A stretch of DNA of 64,000 nt from Candidatus Rifleibacteriota bacterium (GCA_018818125.1 JAHISQ010000009.1:1-64000); one strand, 5' to 3'; positions 52,949 to 62,722 are shown, counted from the stretch's first letter. Notes: a model not told the origin generated them from the sequence alone. Numbers and translations are program-made.

Positions 52949-53148
52949 ACTGCAGGATACGTGGCTCTAATGGCTAAATCCATAAGAGTCACCTAAGGAT
53001 GTAACAGTTGTTTCTTCAGAAGGCCTTAGTTCTGAAATTGACCTTTGAGGGCTGTTATGCATCGTAATTCAGTGTGCATAACCGCCCTTTTTCTGGACAA
53101 TACTGCAGGATGCGTGGCTCTAATGGCCAAAGACCATAAGAGCCACCT
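52949..53148. repeat. Two copies of a hairpin-bearing intergenic repeat
   Basis: ACTGCAGGATACGTGGCTCT (52949 on) and ACTGCAGGATGCGTGGCTCT (53102 on) begin two copies of about 45 bp, 153 bp apart. They share GTGGCTCTAATGGC and end in AAGAGTCACCT and AAGAGCCACCT. Each folds as GTGGCTCT paired with AGAGCCAC (one mismatch in the first copy), with inner AATGG/CCAT pairing. They flank the terminator at 53049-53092. No gene is seen in the 342-bp gap (52870-53211). Confidence 0.75.
53049..53092 (+). terminator. Strong rho-independent terminator
   Basis: GGGCTGTTATGCA and TGCATAACCGCCC form a 13-bp stem with one mismatch, followed by TTTTT. It probably ends the transcript of the peptidase and TPR lipoprotein, although it lies 180 bp downstream, which leaves room for a 3' untranslated region or small RNA. 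Confidence 0.75.
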
Positions 53149-53154
53149 ATTTAT

Positions 53155-53184
53155 TTGTTGCCGGGTTTGTAAATCTGGTATATT
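53155..53184 (+). promoter_or_regulatory. Possible promoter of the giant TPR gene
   Basis: TTGTTG (53155-53160) and TATATT (53179-53184) are 18 bp apart, 27 bp before the ATG at 53212. Confidence 0.35.
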
Positions 53185-53211
53185 GATGCGCAAAAGCACA
53201 ACGAGCAATTT

Positions 53212-56200
53212 ATGATATTCAAATTACTAAATAATAGAACTTTTCGGATGCTGTGCGCAATTCTGCTTCTGCTGGTTTTGCCCGTAGCCCGGTCTGACTC
53301 TGAGCCGACTAAGACTTCGGCTAAGTCCAGTGCTGAAAAAGCGCTTGAGGTCGCGGCTGATCAGAAAGAGCAGGATGAGGTGCTGCGCCGCGAAGTCATG
53401 GGCTTTGTTAAAAACAACCAGGGCCGCGATGCGGGCGAAGGCTGGCTATTTCTTGCCAATCATTATCGTGAGCTTAGACAGGTCGATCGTTCGCTTATGT
53501 ATCTGCACACTCTTTTGCGTTCTGAGCACATCAGTCCGCGCATAGTCTGGGAGGCGATGCTTCTTAACGCCGATATTCTCAAGGAACGAAAAGAATACGA
53601 CAAAGCCATTCGGGAACTGAACCGCCTGATTTCTATGAGCCCTGCCCGTCACTATCTGGTGCGCGCTAAGATTGCCCGCGCCGAAATTTTTGGGCGAAAT
53701 CTTACCAATGTTGAAGAACTTTATAAGGCTTTTAAACGATATTACTGGCCCTGGCCTGAAAAACCTGATATCGAAGCAATCGAGTATCTGATGGGTTTTG
53801 AACGTGGTTATGATTTGGAAATTGCCATGCACGCGCTTGAGGCATGGGAAGAACTTGCCGGATTCCCGGAAGAGTCAGCCAGTAACTTGGCAAATCTGCA
53901 TATTGCCATGCTATATGCTTTTGATTTGAACGTCCCGCAGCGTTCTTTGCCTTTTCTCAACAAAATTAAAGAGGGCTCTGCAATCTCTGAGGAAGCTGCT
54001 TTTCTAAAAGCAGTTCTTGGCCATTTATACACTGCTGGAGGCGATAACAAGGAGTGTCTCGATAATTACGCACTGTTTCGCAAGGGAACAGACAGTATCG
54101 ATGGCTATCGGGTAGCCGGAATTTTGCAAGGACAGCTACTGTTAGAGGGCTTTAAGGACTATGAATCAGCCATAAACACATTGGCGACTTTGCTAGAGGC
54201 ACCGCCACATCTGGCTGCGACCGAGTCGATCTCGCTTGAGCGCCGCCACGAAAAACGCGATGAAGAGCTGGACTGGGCGATGCTCGCCTGCCGTATGGCC
54301 GGCTATATAGCAGAATTTAAACTCAATAATCCTGATCGTGCCAGATATTTTTATCAGAAAATCGAAGAACTTAACAAAGAGCGCAGTGAACCGGTAGAAG
54401 ATCCCTGGGCCGCAGCAGCGGTAAAACGTACCGAACCAGGTGTCAGCGAGGCGCAGGTGCTTTTTGAAATGGCTTACGAAAAATACCGTAGTCACAAAAT
54501 GCACGAAGCACTGAGCCTTTACGAAGAGTTCATCAATAAATACCCCGAGAACGAACTCTTCAAAGAAGTGCTGTTCAGGAGTGCGGTTATTGTGGATGAC
54601 GACCTGAAGCGTTATGACCAGGCTCTCGAAATGTATCAGCGCTATCTTATCAGATTTGCTCCGATCAAATCGAGCTGGGATCTCGATGTTTTATACGATT
54701 GGGGCCGAATCGACGAAGTGCGCTATCGAATCGGCAATTTGCAGTATCTGCATCTTAAAAAACCAGTTGCAGCACTCGATATTTTTGCGCAGCTGGCAAA
54801 TACCTATCCCGACAGTTATTGGTCGATGCAGGGTCTCAAAGACAGCATTAGAATTTATGAAGAAGATCTTGGCGACCCCGATAAGGCTAACGAACTGCGC
54901 CAGGAATTTATTGTAAAATACCCTGACAGCAAAGATGCATCAGATTTCAGACTGGAACTTTATCGGGTTTTTCTGCTGAAAAACGAGCAGGTTCAAGCGC
55001 TCCATATCTTGCGCGATTTCCTTGACCACAGCCTGCCTTCCGAAAAAAATTACTTTGCCTTAAAGCAGCAATGGCGTGATCTTGCCTTTAGAATACGCGA
55101 AGAAAGCCTGCGCAAAGTTCTTGCCACATCCGGGTTGCGCGACCGCATCGAGATTTATCAGAATCTCATGGATGTAATGTGCCTGGCCTCGTCAAGTGCG
55201 CCGCTCGAAAAACTGATTGATGAAGTAAAAGGCGCTGGGCTGAAAGATGAAACCCGCTGGTCGCTGGTGTATGATGCTGCAACGCGAATGTATCAGAATT
55301 TTCCTGAAAAGGCGCCAGCCCTGTTTAATGAGCTGGTTGAGAATGCTACTGGCACACCTCAGATTTCAAGCCTGTTAACTCTCGGCAACATTGCTTATCG
55401 CGTGACAAAAGACGTTGAGTCTGCTGTCTCATGGTATGAGAAAGCAGAAAATCTGCTGTTGTTAACTGATCCACTCGTAGAAACACTTTCCTATCGTCTT
55501 GGACGACTATATCTGGTTCAAGGGAATGGTCTCAAGGGTCTCGAAAAACTGCGCCTGTTTACCGCCAGATTTCCGCGCAGCCGACACCTTGCCAAAGCAT
55601 ACCTGAGCATGGGAGAAGCCTGCGTTGCCCTGCATAATCCTGAGCGCGCCGTGCGCTACTATCGCCGCGTCTTGCGAATTGCCCCGGAAATGGCCGATGA
55701 GGTTAATAAGCTGATTGGCGAAGCCGAAAAGCTGCCAACATCGCAGGAGTGGCTAAAAACCAGGGCTGCACAGCTGCGCGAAGATCTTGTTGAGACGGAA
55801 GAAGAGTCTGACGCCAAAAAAACTACAGTTGTCGCTGTAGTAAAGAAGGTTAGCAATGCTGATAAATTGACCGAAAAAGATCTGGCTCAGTTCAATGAAG
55901 CCACTGTCTACGGCCTTTTTCTTGATGAGACCGCTAAACAGAAACCTGATGCCGATAGAATGGTAATGTTTCTTAAAGATGTGCTGAACCGCGATAAAAC
56001 TCCGGCAGACCTTCGAGCCAGAGCTCTGCGCCAGTATATTTCTACAAGATTTTTCCGCTTTCGCAGCGCTGAAGAGTTTGCCGAAGAGGCTCAGCAGTTG
56101 CTGATAAGAAACAACTATGCCGACTGGCAGCCTGAGTTGCTGTTCAGACTGGCTCAGGCGCAGGAGTATTTTCTTAGCAGTCCGGTCGATGCCAACAAAT

Positions 56201-58998
56201 CATATTTTGAATACCTGTCTTTTTATCCGACCGGCAGAAGGGTCGAAGAAATCAGGCGACGCATTCCCCAGGTTTACGTAAAAGCCGATGACAAGCGTAA
56301 TGCTTTGCGCTTTTTTGAAAAGCTGATTGAAGACAATAACCTCTCAGACGAAATTCGCGTCGATGCTTCAATGCAGATAGCTCGGTTGCTCATTCTCGAA
56401 GAAAAAAAGGAAGATGCAATAAAAACTCTGGAAGCGGCGCTGGCCTACAAGTCAGACAGCCGGCCCGAGATTTGTCTGCGACTGGAAAAACTGACTGACG
56501 ACTTTACTTACGTCAGAAGGGCGCTTGAATCAGAAGGTGCCGAAGAGTTCCGTTTCAAGGCGCTTACCAGACTTATTGCCAAATCAGAAGAGGACGAAGA
56601 TTATAAAGGCGCTGCCGCAATTTTGCGCGATTTTAGTGCTGGCTTTACGTTGCCGGAATCTACGCTCTGGATCGAAAAGAAAGTCGATGAGCTTGGAAAA
56701 CGCGGAGTAATAGGTGAGTTTGAGGATTTGATTGATCAGTATCCCGAAGAGCCCGAAACCGCCAGCCGCATGTTCAGACTTGCAAAGATGATCGAAGGCG
56801 CTGAGAACACCAGATACCGATCTGAAGATCTTTTCTATGAGATAACTCTGGTTTACCCGAATTCTGAGTATTACCGCGAGAGCAAGATCAGGGCAGAAAA
56901 TACCCGTGCTATTCGTGCTGTTTCTGAACTGAGCGACATGCTTAAGACCGGTGTCCAGGGCAGTGAAAGCGAAGAGGTCATTATCGAACGCGCGCGGTTG
57001 CTCAAAGAATCGCTCAAGGATCTCAATGCTGCCATAGAGAATTACGAAAGTTTTATCGAACTGTTTCCCGAATCGCCGCGCCGGGACGAAGTCTATCTCA
57101 ATCTCGGTGAATTGGCTCTGGCTGAGCTAAAAGATCCGCAAAAGGCTTTTGATTACTGGGAAAAGGGCCTCGCCGCCAGTCGCGATCCCTTTGTGCGCGA
57201 AGATATTACCAGTCGCATTAATCAACTTAAGCTGTTCAGCGAGCGTGTGCTGTATTCTGAAAAAAGTCGGGATAACGAAACTGGAATGAGTGCTGTATTC
57301 CGCGCGTGGCGGGTAAATAAAGACCGTTTTTATGCCCTGGGCCTTCTCGAAACAGCGATCAATAAACTCGAAAACCGGCCAGATGTCGCTAAAATGCGCT
57401 ATTATGCCGCCCGTATCTATGAAGATGCCGGTAATTACGACAAGGCAAATGCCGAATACGAAAAGGCTCTGCGCAGCCTATATCACCCCGGATGCCGCAA
57501 AGATATGGTTCTTTTCAGACTCGCACGTATGAACGCTGCGCAAAATCTCGAAAAAGAAGCGGTAAAATGGTATCAGTCTCTGATTAACCGCTATCCCCGA
57601 AGCTTATTGAGCAGATCAGGCTATTATTGGCTGTATAAATACGAAGAACGCAATAAAAATCTGACCAGGGCTCATCATTATCTCGATGTGCTGCTGCAGT
57701 TCAGATCACTCAATCCGTTGCATCGCGAAGTAATCGAGAAAAAGCTCTATGAAATAGAAGCACAGATGAATGTTGAACAGCTCGATCGTCTCAAGGCAAT
57801 GTCGCCCTCCGGCGGCGGTGAGATGCCATATTTTATTGGCAAGGTACTCGAAAATAACTTGCATGACTATGATCGCGCCATTCTGCAATACGAAAAATTT
57901 TTGAAAACCAACCCGCCAGCTCGCCGCAGTCGAGAAATTCTCAAAAAAATTGCGGACCTCTACGAGAAGAAGGGCGACTTTGTTAAAGCGGTCAGTTATC
58001 TTGACATGCTTCTTGACACCCACGAGCCGTCGCTTAATAATTTCGACCTGATTATTCACATTGGCTCACTGGTCGAAGACAAACTCAATAGTGCTGAACT
58101 GACCGAACTGTTTTATACCTCGATATTGGCTGACTATCAGAAAGTGCGCAAAGTGCGTGAGTTTGCTACTGCCAAGCTCAGACGTCTCGATGAACAGAAA
58201 CGCGAGAAAGCTCGCCCGGTACGTGGCAAGAAGGTTGTAAAACGAGTTTATTCGGAAGACGATGAAATCGTTATCGAAGATATGGACGAAATTATTGCGC
58301 GTCAGGTTGAAGATCTCAAGGATTTCCGCATGGCCGAGCGCGAGCTTGAAGATCTCTGGAACGACAATCCCGAGTCACTGGCGACTCTCGATATCATGAA
58401 AACTCTGGTTCAAATCAACATGGATTACCTGCAGGATCCACAGAAAGCCGCAATGTATTATCAACGCTGGCTTGACGAAAATCCTGATGATCCGCTCGTA
58501 AAAGAATACACTTTGAAACTCTATGATCACTACATGGAAGTGTTGCTCGATGGCCAGAAGGCGCTCAGACTACTGGAAGACTACATTCGTGTCCACCCAA
58601 TTTCCATCGAAACCATGGACATCGAGCTTAAACTTGCCAAGTCAAACGAACTGCTGATACGCAACTTCGACGAGGCACGCCGAATCTATCTGCGCATAAT
58701 TGATACCCGCCAGAATGACCCGACAGTTCATGAGGCCTACTTTAGACTCGGCTTTGTTCTCAGAGAGGGTTTCGCGGCCTATGACGAAGCGATCAAAACC
58801 TGGCAGGATCTCATCGACCAGTTCTATAACAACGAGTTTGCCGACAAGGCCCAGTTTGCAATTGCCTATACTTATGAGACTTATCGCCGTGACTATACCA
58901 AAGCCCGGCAGAACTATGAACGTATTCTCAATCTATATCCGAACTCCAGCCTGCAGCAGCAGGCACGTGATGCGCTGCTGCGCATTGAAGGAAAATAG
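53212..58998 (+). CDS. Giant TPR-repeat protein (1,928 residues)
   Basis: The protein starts with an N-terminal hydrophobic segment (MLCAILLLLVLPVARS), most likely a signal peptide. It is otherwise built almost wholly from TPR and TPR-like (Sel1/CRA-like) helix pairs, with repeated PxxxxYxxALxxYExFI patterns. Examples are HEALSLYEEFINKYPENELF near 425, RALRYYRR-like units near 815 and AIENYESFIELFPESPRRDE near 1280. The count cannot be given exactly by eye but is well over thirty helix pairs. Charged stretches at about 860-880 (EEESDAKKTT) and about 1660-1690 break the solenoid. No enzymatic domain is seen. It should be a large exported scaffold. A HEAT-repeat gene follows after 24 bp. Confidence 0.88.
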   Translation: MIFKLLNNRTFRMLCAILLLLVLPVARSDSEPTKTSAKSSAEKALEVAADQKEQDEVLRREVMGFVKNNQGRDAGEGWLFLANHYRELRQVDRSLMYLHTLLRSEHISPRIVWEAMLLNADILKERKEYDKAIRELNRLISMSPARHYLVRAKIARAEIFGRNLTNVEELYKAFKRYYWPWPEKPDIEAIEYLMGFERGYDLEIAMHALEAWEELAGFPEESASNLANLHIAMLYAFDLNVPQRSLPFLNKIKEGSAISEEAAFLKAVLGHLYTAGGDNKECLDNYALFRKGTDSIDGYRVAGILQGQLLLEGFKDYESAINTLATLLEAPPHLAATESISLERRHEKRDEELDWAMLACRMAGYIAEFKLNNPDRARYFYQKIEELNKERSEPVEDPWAAAAVKRTEPGVSEAQVLFEMAYEKYRSHKMHEALSLYEEFINKYPENELFKEVLFRSAVIVDDDLKRYDQALEMYQRYLIRFAPIKSSWDLDVLYDWGRIDEVRYRIGNLQYLHLKKPVAALDIFAQLANTYPDSYWSMQGLKDSIRIYEEDLGDPDKANELRQEFIVKYPDSKDASDFRLELYRVFLLKNEQVQALHILRDFLDHSLPSEKNYFALKQQWRDLAFRIREESLRKVLATSGLRDRIEIYQNLMDVMCLASSSAPLEKLIDEVKGAGLKDETRWSLVYDAATRMYQNFPEKAPALFNELVENATGTPQISSLLTLGNIAYRVTKDVESAVSWYEKAENLLLLTDPLVETLSYRLGRLYLVQGNGLKGLEKLRLFTARFPRSRHLAKAYLSMGEACVALHNPERAVRYYRRVLRIAPEMADEVNKLIGEAEKLPTSQEWLKTRAAQLREDLVETEEESDAKKTTVVAVVKKVSNADKLTEKDLAQFNEATVYGLFLDETAKQKPDADRMVMFLKDVLNRDKTPADLRARALRQYISTRFFRFRSAEEFAEEAQQLLIRNNYADWQPELLFRLAQAQEYFLSSPVDANKSYFEYLSFYPTGRRVEEIRRRIPQVYVKADDKRNALRFFEKLIEDNNLSDEIRVDASMQIARLLILEEKKEDAIKTLEAALAYKSDSRPEICLRLEKLTDDFTYVRRALESEGAEEFRFKALTRLIAKSEEDEDYKGAAAILRDFSAGFTLPESTLWIEKKVDELGKRGVIGEFEDLIDQYPEEPETASRMFRLAKMIEGAENTRYRSEDLFYEITLVYPNSEYYRESKIRAENTRAIRAVSELSDMLKTGVQGSESEEVIIERARLLKESLKDLNAAIENYESFIELFPESPRRDEVYLNLGELALAELKDPQKAFDYWEKGLAASRDPFVREDITSRINQLKLFSERVLYSEKSRDNETGMSAVFRAWRVNKDRFYALGLLETAINKLENRPDVAKMRYYAARIYEDAGNYDKANAEYEKALRSLYHPGCRKDMVLFRLARMNAAQNLEKEAVKWYQSLINRYPRSLLSRSGYYWLYKYEERNKNLTRAHHYLDVLLQFRSLNPLHREVIEKKLYEIEAQMNVEQLDRLKAMSPSGGGEMPYFIGKVLENNLHDYDRAILQYEKFLKTNPPARRSREILKKIADLYEKKGDFVKAVSYLDMLLDTHEPSLNNFDLIIHIGSLVEDKLNSAELTELFYTSILADYQKVRKVREFATAKLRRLDEQKREKARPVRGKKVVKRVYSEDDEIVIEDMDEIIARQVEDLKDFRMAERELEDLWNDNPESLATLDIMKTLVQINMDYLQDPQKAAMYYQRWLDENPDDPLVKEYTLKLYDHYMEVLLDGQKALRLLEDYIRVHPISIETMDIELKLAKSNELLIRNFDEARRIYLRIIDTRQNDPTVHEAYFRLGFVLREGFAAYDEAIKTWQDLIDQFYNNEFADKAQFAIAYTYETYRRDYTKARQNYERILNLYPNSSLQQQARDALLRIEGK

Positions 58999-59022
58999 CA
59001 ATTTTTCTAGAAAGGTATGACC

Positions 59023-60360
59023 ATGCTCGACAGTAACGTAATGACCAGTCTTCTGATTAAGTATGACGGGTTTCTCACCTGCATTGCAGTGTCGGTACTG
59101 CGCCAGATCGAAGACGGCAACCCAAAGATAGAGCGCAAAATCATCGATTTTCTTAAAGGCAAGATGTTCCCGGTTCCGCTTGATCGCGTAATCGAGTATC
59201 TGCAGAAAATTCCACCTGAAAGCGTTAGGGATCGGGTTGTCGAGTATCTGCGCGATATGCACGCGACCCTCATGGATATGGTAGTTTTTGTCGGCGCCGA
59301 GGGCAGCCGCCAGCTCATCTATCTGCCGATGATCCGTATTATGGAGGACGAAGACCACGCTGATCGCGCATTGGCCATGGCCACTCTGTGCTGTTTTGAC
59401 TTTCCGGAAGCGGTGAACCGTCTGGCGCGAGTGTTCTCTGATTTGAGCTCTGAGATGCGCTGGGTTACTATAGTTATTTTGAAGAAACGTTGGGACGAAA
59501 AATTCGTGCCTATCTTTCTCAAAGCCCTGGAAGACAAGGATCCCGAGGTGGTTAGAGTTGCCATTCTGGCGATGAGCCGTGCAACCGTTCCGGCCGCTCG
59601 TGAGCCGATCAAAAAGCTTCTTTATAGTCCATCAGAAATAATAGTTTTGTCTGCAATCCGCTCTCTGGTAGAACTCGGCGCCCCAGATGTTCTTGATGAA
59701 CTCAGAGGTCTGTTTGAAAAAACGGATAGTCACAAGGTGCGGGCAACTATTGCATCGGCCTTTGGTGATCTTGAGTGCGATGGAACTCTCGATTTCCTAA
59801 GGGAGTGTTTGTCGGCACCAGATGCGCGCGTTCGTGCCAACGCAGTAATGGCGCTCAAAAAGAAGCACGACAAGCTTGGCTCATTGCCGCGTGACATTAT
59901 CGACCGCATAATCGAACTTAAGAAAGATCAGGATCACCGTGTTCAGGCCGATTGCGTTCAGGCGCTCTGGAGCATGGGCCTGACCGACAATGCGAGTGAT
60001 ATTGAAAAACTGCTGCTTTCTTCTAATGAACTGAACCGCTCTTCAGGCGCTTATCTATGCGGCAAACTCAAGCTTTTTCAGCTCAAAAAACAGCTCGAAA
60101 ATCTTACTGCCGACCCATCATGGACAGTGCGCAAAATGTCGGCTATCGCACTTCTTGGTTTTGGCGAATCGGGTCGCGCGGTTTTAAAGCAACTTATGGA
60201 ATATGGGACTTCTGATCAGCAGATTGTATCTGCATTCGCTGTCGGTCTTACCGATGATCCAAGTGCCATTGAAAAGCTGATTGAGCAGAGCCGCTCCGGC
60301 AGCGAAATGGCTGAGATGGCTACCAGTCTGCTGTTGCGCCTTGCCAAACCAGTGATCTGA
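59023..60360 (+). CDS. HEAT-repeat protein
   Basis: The 445-residue protein lacks a signal peptide or membrane helix. From about 105 onward it consists of HEAT/armadillo-type helix pairs, including ALEDKDPEVVRVAILAMSRA, LSAPDARVRANAVMALKKKHD and DPSWTVRKMSAIALLGFGESG, each with the typical D/P-xVR-xxAxxAL pattern. The start at 59023 is preferred, with AGAAAGG seven bases upstream; ATG at 59017 sits on that site. It is 24 bp after the giant TPR gene and likely co-expressed, although one is exported and the other cytosolic. A scaffold role is inferred. Confidence 0.85.
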   Translation: MLDSNVMTSLLIKYDGFLTCIAVSVLRQIEDGNPKIERKIIDFLKGKMFPVPLDRVIEYLQKIPPESVRDRVVEYLRDMHATLMDMVVFVGAEGSRQLIYLPMIRIMEDEDHADRALAMATLCCFDFPEAVNRLARVFSDLSSEMRWVTIVILKKRWDEKFVPIFLKALEDKDPEVVRVAILAMSRATVPAAREPIKKLLYSPSEIIVLSAIRSLVELGAPDVLDELRGLFEKTDSHKVRATIASAFGDLECDGTLDFLRECLSAPDARVRANAVMALKKKHDKLGSLPRDIIDRIIELKKDQDHRVQADCVQALWSMGLTDNASDIEKLLLSSNELNRSSGAYLCGKLKLFQLKKQLENLTADPSWTVRKMSAIALLGFGESGRAVLKQLMEYGTSDQQIVSAFAVGLTDDPSAIEKLIEQSRSGSEMAEMATSLLLRLAKPVI

Positions 60361-60421
60361 TATGCTCGTTTGATAAAATCGAACCCTCATTATTACGGGT
60401 TTCGATTCACTGCTAAAGCAG

Positions 60422-60455
60422 AAGAACCCCGCCTTATGATTGAGGCGGGGTTCTT
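60422..60455. terminator. Bidirectional terminator-like hairpin
   Basis: AAGAACCCCGCCT and AGGCGGGGTTCTT form a perfect 13-bp stem around an eight-base loop. It lies between convergent genes ending at 60360 and 60472. T-rich but interrupted tails lie on both strands. Confidence 0.75.
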
Positions 60456-60471
60456 GATTAAGTGCTATTGG

Positions 60472-61257
60472 TTATTCAATAAAACCAAACTTCTTAACTG
60501 CCGGGAAGTATCTGGGCTTTTTATCTGACGGCAATACTTTGCCACCGCCAGCTACCCATGCACTATACCACATGTCGACAACATCGTTTACCGCACGGGA
60601 ATACGCGTTGGCTAAAATTTCTCGCGACTCTTCGTAACGCTTGCCTTTTGTGTAAGCTTGTTCAAGGGCATCGTAATACTGGTTGGCCCACAGGCTTTCG
60701 TAGATCATGCGTGCGCTGATTCTTTTAACGCTGTCGCAGCCATCAAAATTTACACCATAAGTGAGAACCCAACGATCGGCGTCTTTTTCTGTGGCAGAAT
60801 GGTAGCTTTTTTCTTCAACTGTTTCATCGAGACTTGAGCCAGTATGTAATGGCTGCACCAGATCTGCGGCATAGTGGCCGATCCAGCCCAGTTTTTGGAT
60901 GATTTCTTTCTTGCTGCTCTTTTTTGCGATTGCTTCGCCAACTTCGTTAACCAGGCTCTCAACGTGAAATGGCCCTTTGCCCATGCTCATAGCCTGAATA
61001 TGAAAAATGTGGTTCTGAAAATCTTTTAAAACTCGGTCGGGCTCAACGCTGCCAACCATGAGATCATTGAGGACGCGCTTTTTGACTTCCGGATTGCTGA
61101 CTTTGCCTAGAAAGTCTCGAAAAGCCTGTGGCATGATGTGAAACGCGTCAGAGACGATTTTCATGTGTGTTCTGCTGCCCCAGGCAAATGCATTGCCAGA
61201 ACCAGCCAGAAGGAAAATGATTGCAATACTCGCTACTTTTAAATAGGTCGGCTTCAT
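60472..61257 (-). CDS. Zinc-dependent phospholipase C / S1-P1 nuclease-like secreted protein
   Basis: The 261-residue protein has a signal peptide cut at AFA-WGSRTH, so the mature chain would start with Trp. In the zinc phospholipase C and P1 nuclease superfamily this N-terminal Trp is a zinc ligand. Further candidate ligands are in RTHMKIV, HIFHIQ, GWIGHYAADLVQPLHTGSS and HSATEKDAD, the pattern of a trinuclear zinc site. Which activity it has (phospholipid or nucleic acid cleavage) cannot be read with certainty. The length fits the phospholipase branch. A TATAAT box lies on the minus strand at 61296-61301. Confidence 0.82.
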   Translation of the reverse strand: MKPTYLKVASIAIIFLLAGSGNAFAWGSRTHMKIVSDAFHIMPQAFRDFLGKVSNPEVKKRVLNDLMVGSVEPDRVLKDFQNHIFHIQAMSMGKGPFHVESLVNEVGEAIAKKSSKKEIIQKLGWIGHYAADLVQPLHTGSSLDETVEEKSYHSATEKDADRWVLTYGVNFDGCDSVKRISARMIYESLWANQYYDALEQAYTKGKRYEESREILANAYSRAVNDVVDMWYSAWVAGGGKVLPSDKKPRYFPAVKKFGFIE

Positions 61258-61428
61258 TTCTGGTTATTTTCCTTATTAGAGAACTTATTACGTTCATTAT
61301 AAGCAAATAACGTGCCGCCCGCCACCCCTCGCTGAAAAATCGCTGTACAGCAAAAAAGACTGACAACTCATCAGGGTTGGGGTGAAAATTGACAATTTTC
61401 TGGCAACTGTTGGCCAAAAATCAGCACA

Positions 61429-61896
61429 TCAGCTTGGTTCAATGATATCTGGTTTTTCCTGGTTCTTTGGTTCGGGGAGTTCTGATAACTTGGTGAAATC
61501 AGGAAGCTGTGCTGAAGCTTTCTCCTGTTCCAGTCTGCGGCGCTTTTTGAGTTTGCGCTTCCGTATGGTTTCGGGCGACAGTCTGGGGAGCTCACCAGTT
61601 GTTGGCTGCGGATTGTTCTGGGCAAACTCTGCGAAATCTACTACCAGTCGCTTCTCGATCTGACTTGAAACATCGGTCATGCGTTCAGAAAGAACGTTGT
61701 ATCTGTCCATTACAAATTTGCGTTGATGCTTGTTTTCTTCTCTGAGAGCGGCTATTTCTTCATGCAGATCCATCAGCACGATTAGAATCGGAATGATGAT
61801 CAGGGCAACAAGCATGTAAGTGTCAGCCTGCCGCCGCAGAAGCATCGACAGGATCATGGCAATCCACAGTCCCCACAACCACTTCGTTATTTTCAT
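61429..61896 (-). CDS. Small membrane protein with coiled coil
   Basis: The 155-residue protein has two hydrophobic helices near the N-terminus (about 5-21 and 27-43), then a coiled coil (about 45-85, DLHEEIAALREENKHQRKF). A long basic and proline-rich cytosolic tail (RKRKLKKRRRLEQE at about 111-124) completes it. No family is recognised. It ends a minus-strand cluster that includes the DUF167 and DivIVA-like genes, only 5 bp after the DUF167 gene, and may work at the membrane with the DivIVA-like protein. Confidence 0.65.
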   Translation of the reverse strand: MKITKWLWGLWIAMILSMLLRRQADTYMLVALIIIPILIVLMDLHEEIAALREENKHQRKFVMDRYNVLSERMTDVSSQIEKRLVVDFAEFAQNNPQPTTGELPRLSPETIRKRKLKKRRRLEQEKASAQLPDFTKLSELPEPKNQEKPDIIEPS

Positions 61897-61901
61897 TCCG
61901 G

Positions 61902-62219
61902 TTACCGCTCTTTCATGCTGAGTATACCTTGCAGGACTTCGATTGCCTGCCGGGCATCCAGATCGCGCAGTAAGAAAGCCTTCTGTTTGCTGGTCTGCCC
62001 CTGCTTGAGACTTACCCGGCTTTTTGCCAGACCAAAAGTCTTGGCAAGAAAGCTGACTAGTGCGGCATTGGCTTCTCCGTCAACTGGCGCGGCCTTAACC
62101 TTTATTCTACATCGTTCCTGATGTAAGTCAACGATTTCTGTTCGCGAAGATCTGGCAACGGCTAAAACCATAATAACAGACCCTTCGGGGGTCTGTTTTA
62201 TGCAAACATCAGCCAGCAT
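61902..62219 (-). CDS. DUF167/YggU family protein
   Basis: The 105-residue protein has the family core (PF02594) at about 10-95. It contains CRIKVKAAPVDGEANAALVSFLAKTFGLAKSRVSLKQGQTS, including the diagnostic PVDGEAN segment. The biochemical function is unknown. The gene lies 4 bp after the DivIVA-like gene and is part of the same transcript. YggU-family genes often sit near cell-division genes such as those of the YggT/DivIVA neighbourhood, and the arrangement here agrees with that. Confidence 0.93.
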   Translation of the reverse strand: MLADVCIKQTPEGSVIMVLAVARSSRTEIVDLHQERCRIKVKAAPVDGEANAALVSFLAKTFGLAKSRVSLKQGQTSKQKAFLLRDLDARQAIEVLQGILSMKER

Positions 62220-62223
62220 TGGT

Positions 62224-62712
62224 TCAGGCAGCTTTTGCTACCGGCTCGACTGTTCTTGAAAATACTGGTGAATCTTCATTAACCATTGACAGATATGATT
62301 CAAGAACGGTGCGCAGTTCAACCTTGAGCATGCGTTTTTGCCTTCTAAGTTCACGAATATCTTTGCCGATAAGCTCTGACTCACTTCTTGTTTCGTCAAG
62401 AATACGTTCAGATTGCAGCTCAGCCTCTTTTACGATGAGTTCGGCTTCTTTCACGGCATTGTCCTTAAGGTCGCCAGATGCTTTCTGAGCTGAGATAAGT
62501 GTCTGTTTAAGAGTCTTTTCAAGCTCAAGGTAGTCTTCCATCTGGCCTGTCAGGCGTTGTGCCTGATCCTTCAGCGACTTGTTTTCGGCGTAGAGAGTTT
62601 CATACTCGCGGCCGACTTTTTTGAGAAAGCTGTATACCTCGTTTTCGTCGAGGCCACCAATGTTCTTTCGCGAGAACTCTCTTTGGTAAATGTCCATTGG
62701 GGTAATGCGCAT
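62224..62712 (-). CDS. DivIVA-domain protein
   Basis: The 162-residue protein starts with ITPMDIYQREFSRKNIGGLDENEVYSFL, the DivIVA/GpsB membrane-binding N-terminal domain. A long coiled coil (about 30-140) follows, rich in Glu, Lys and Leu. Such proteins assemble at curved membranes and help place division or cell-wall machinery. The chain is shorter than Gram-positive DivIVA and lacks an extra C-terminal domain. It is 10 bp after the methyltransferase gene and followed directly by the DUF167 gene. Confidence 0.9.
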   Translation of the reverse strand: MRITPMDIYQREFSRKNIGGLDENEVYSFLKKVGREYETLYAENKSLKDQAQRLTGQMEDYLELEKTLKQTLISAQKASGDLKDNAVKEAELIVKEAELQSERILDETRSESELIGKDIRELRRQKRMLKVELRTVLESYLSMVNEDSPVFSRTVEPVAKAA

Positions 62713-62722
62713 AAGTTGCCTC

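Noticed and set aside
52949..53148. CRISPR array in the 52.9-53.1 kb gap
   Set aside because: There are only two repeat copies, 153 bp apart, with a terminator in between, and no cas genes; spacing does not fit a CRISPR array.
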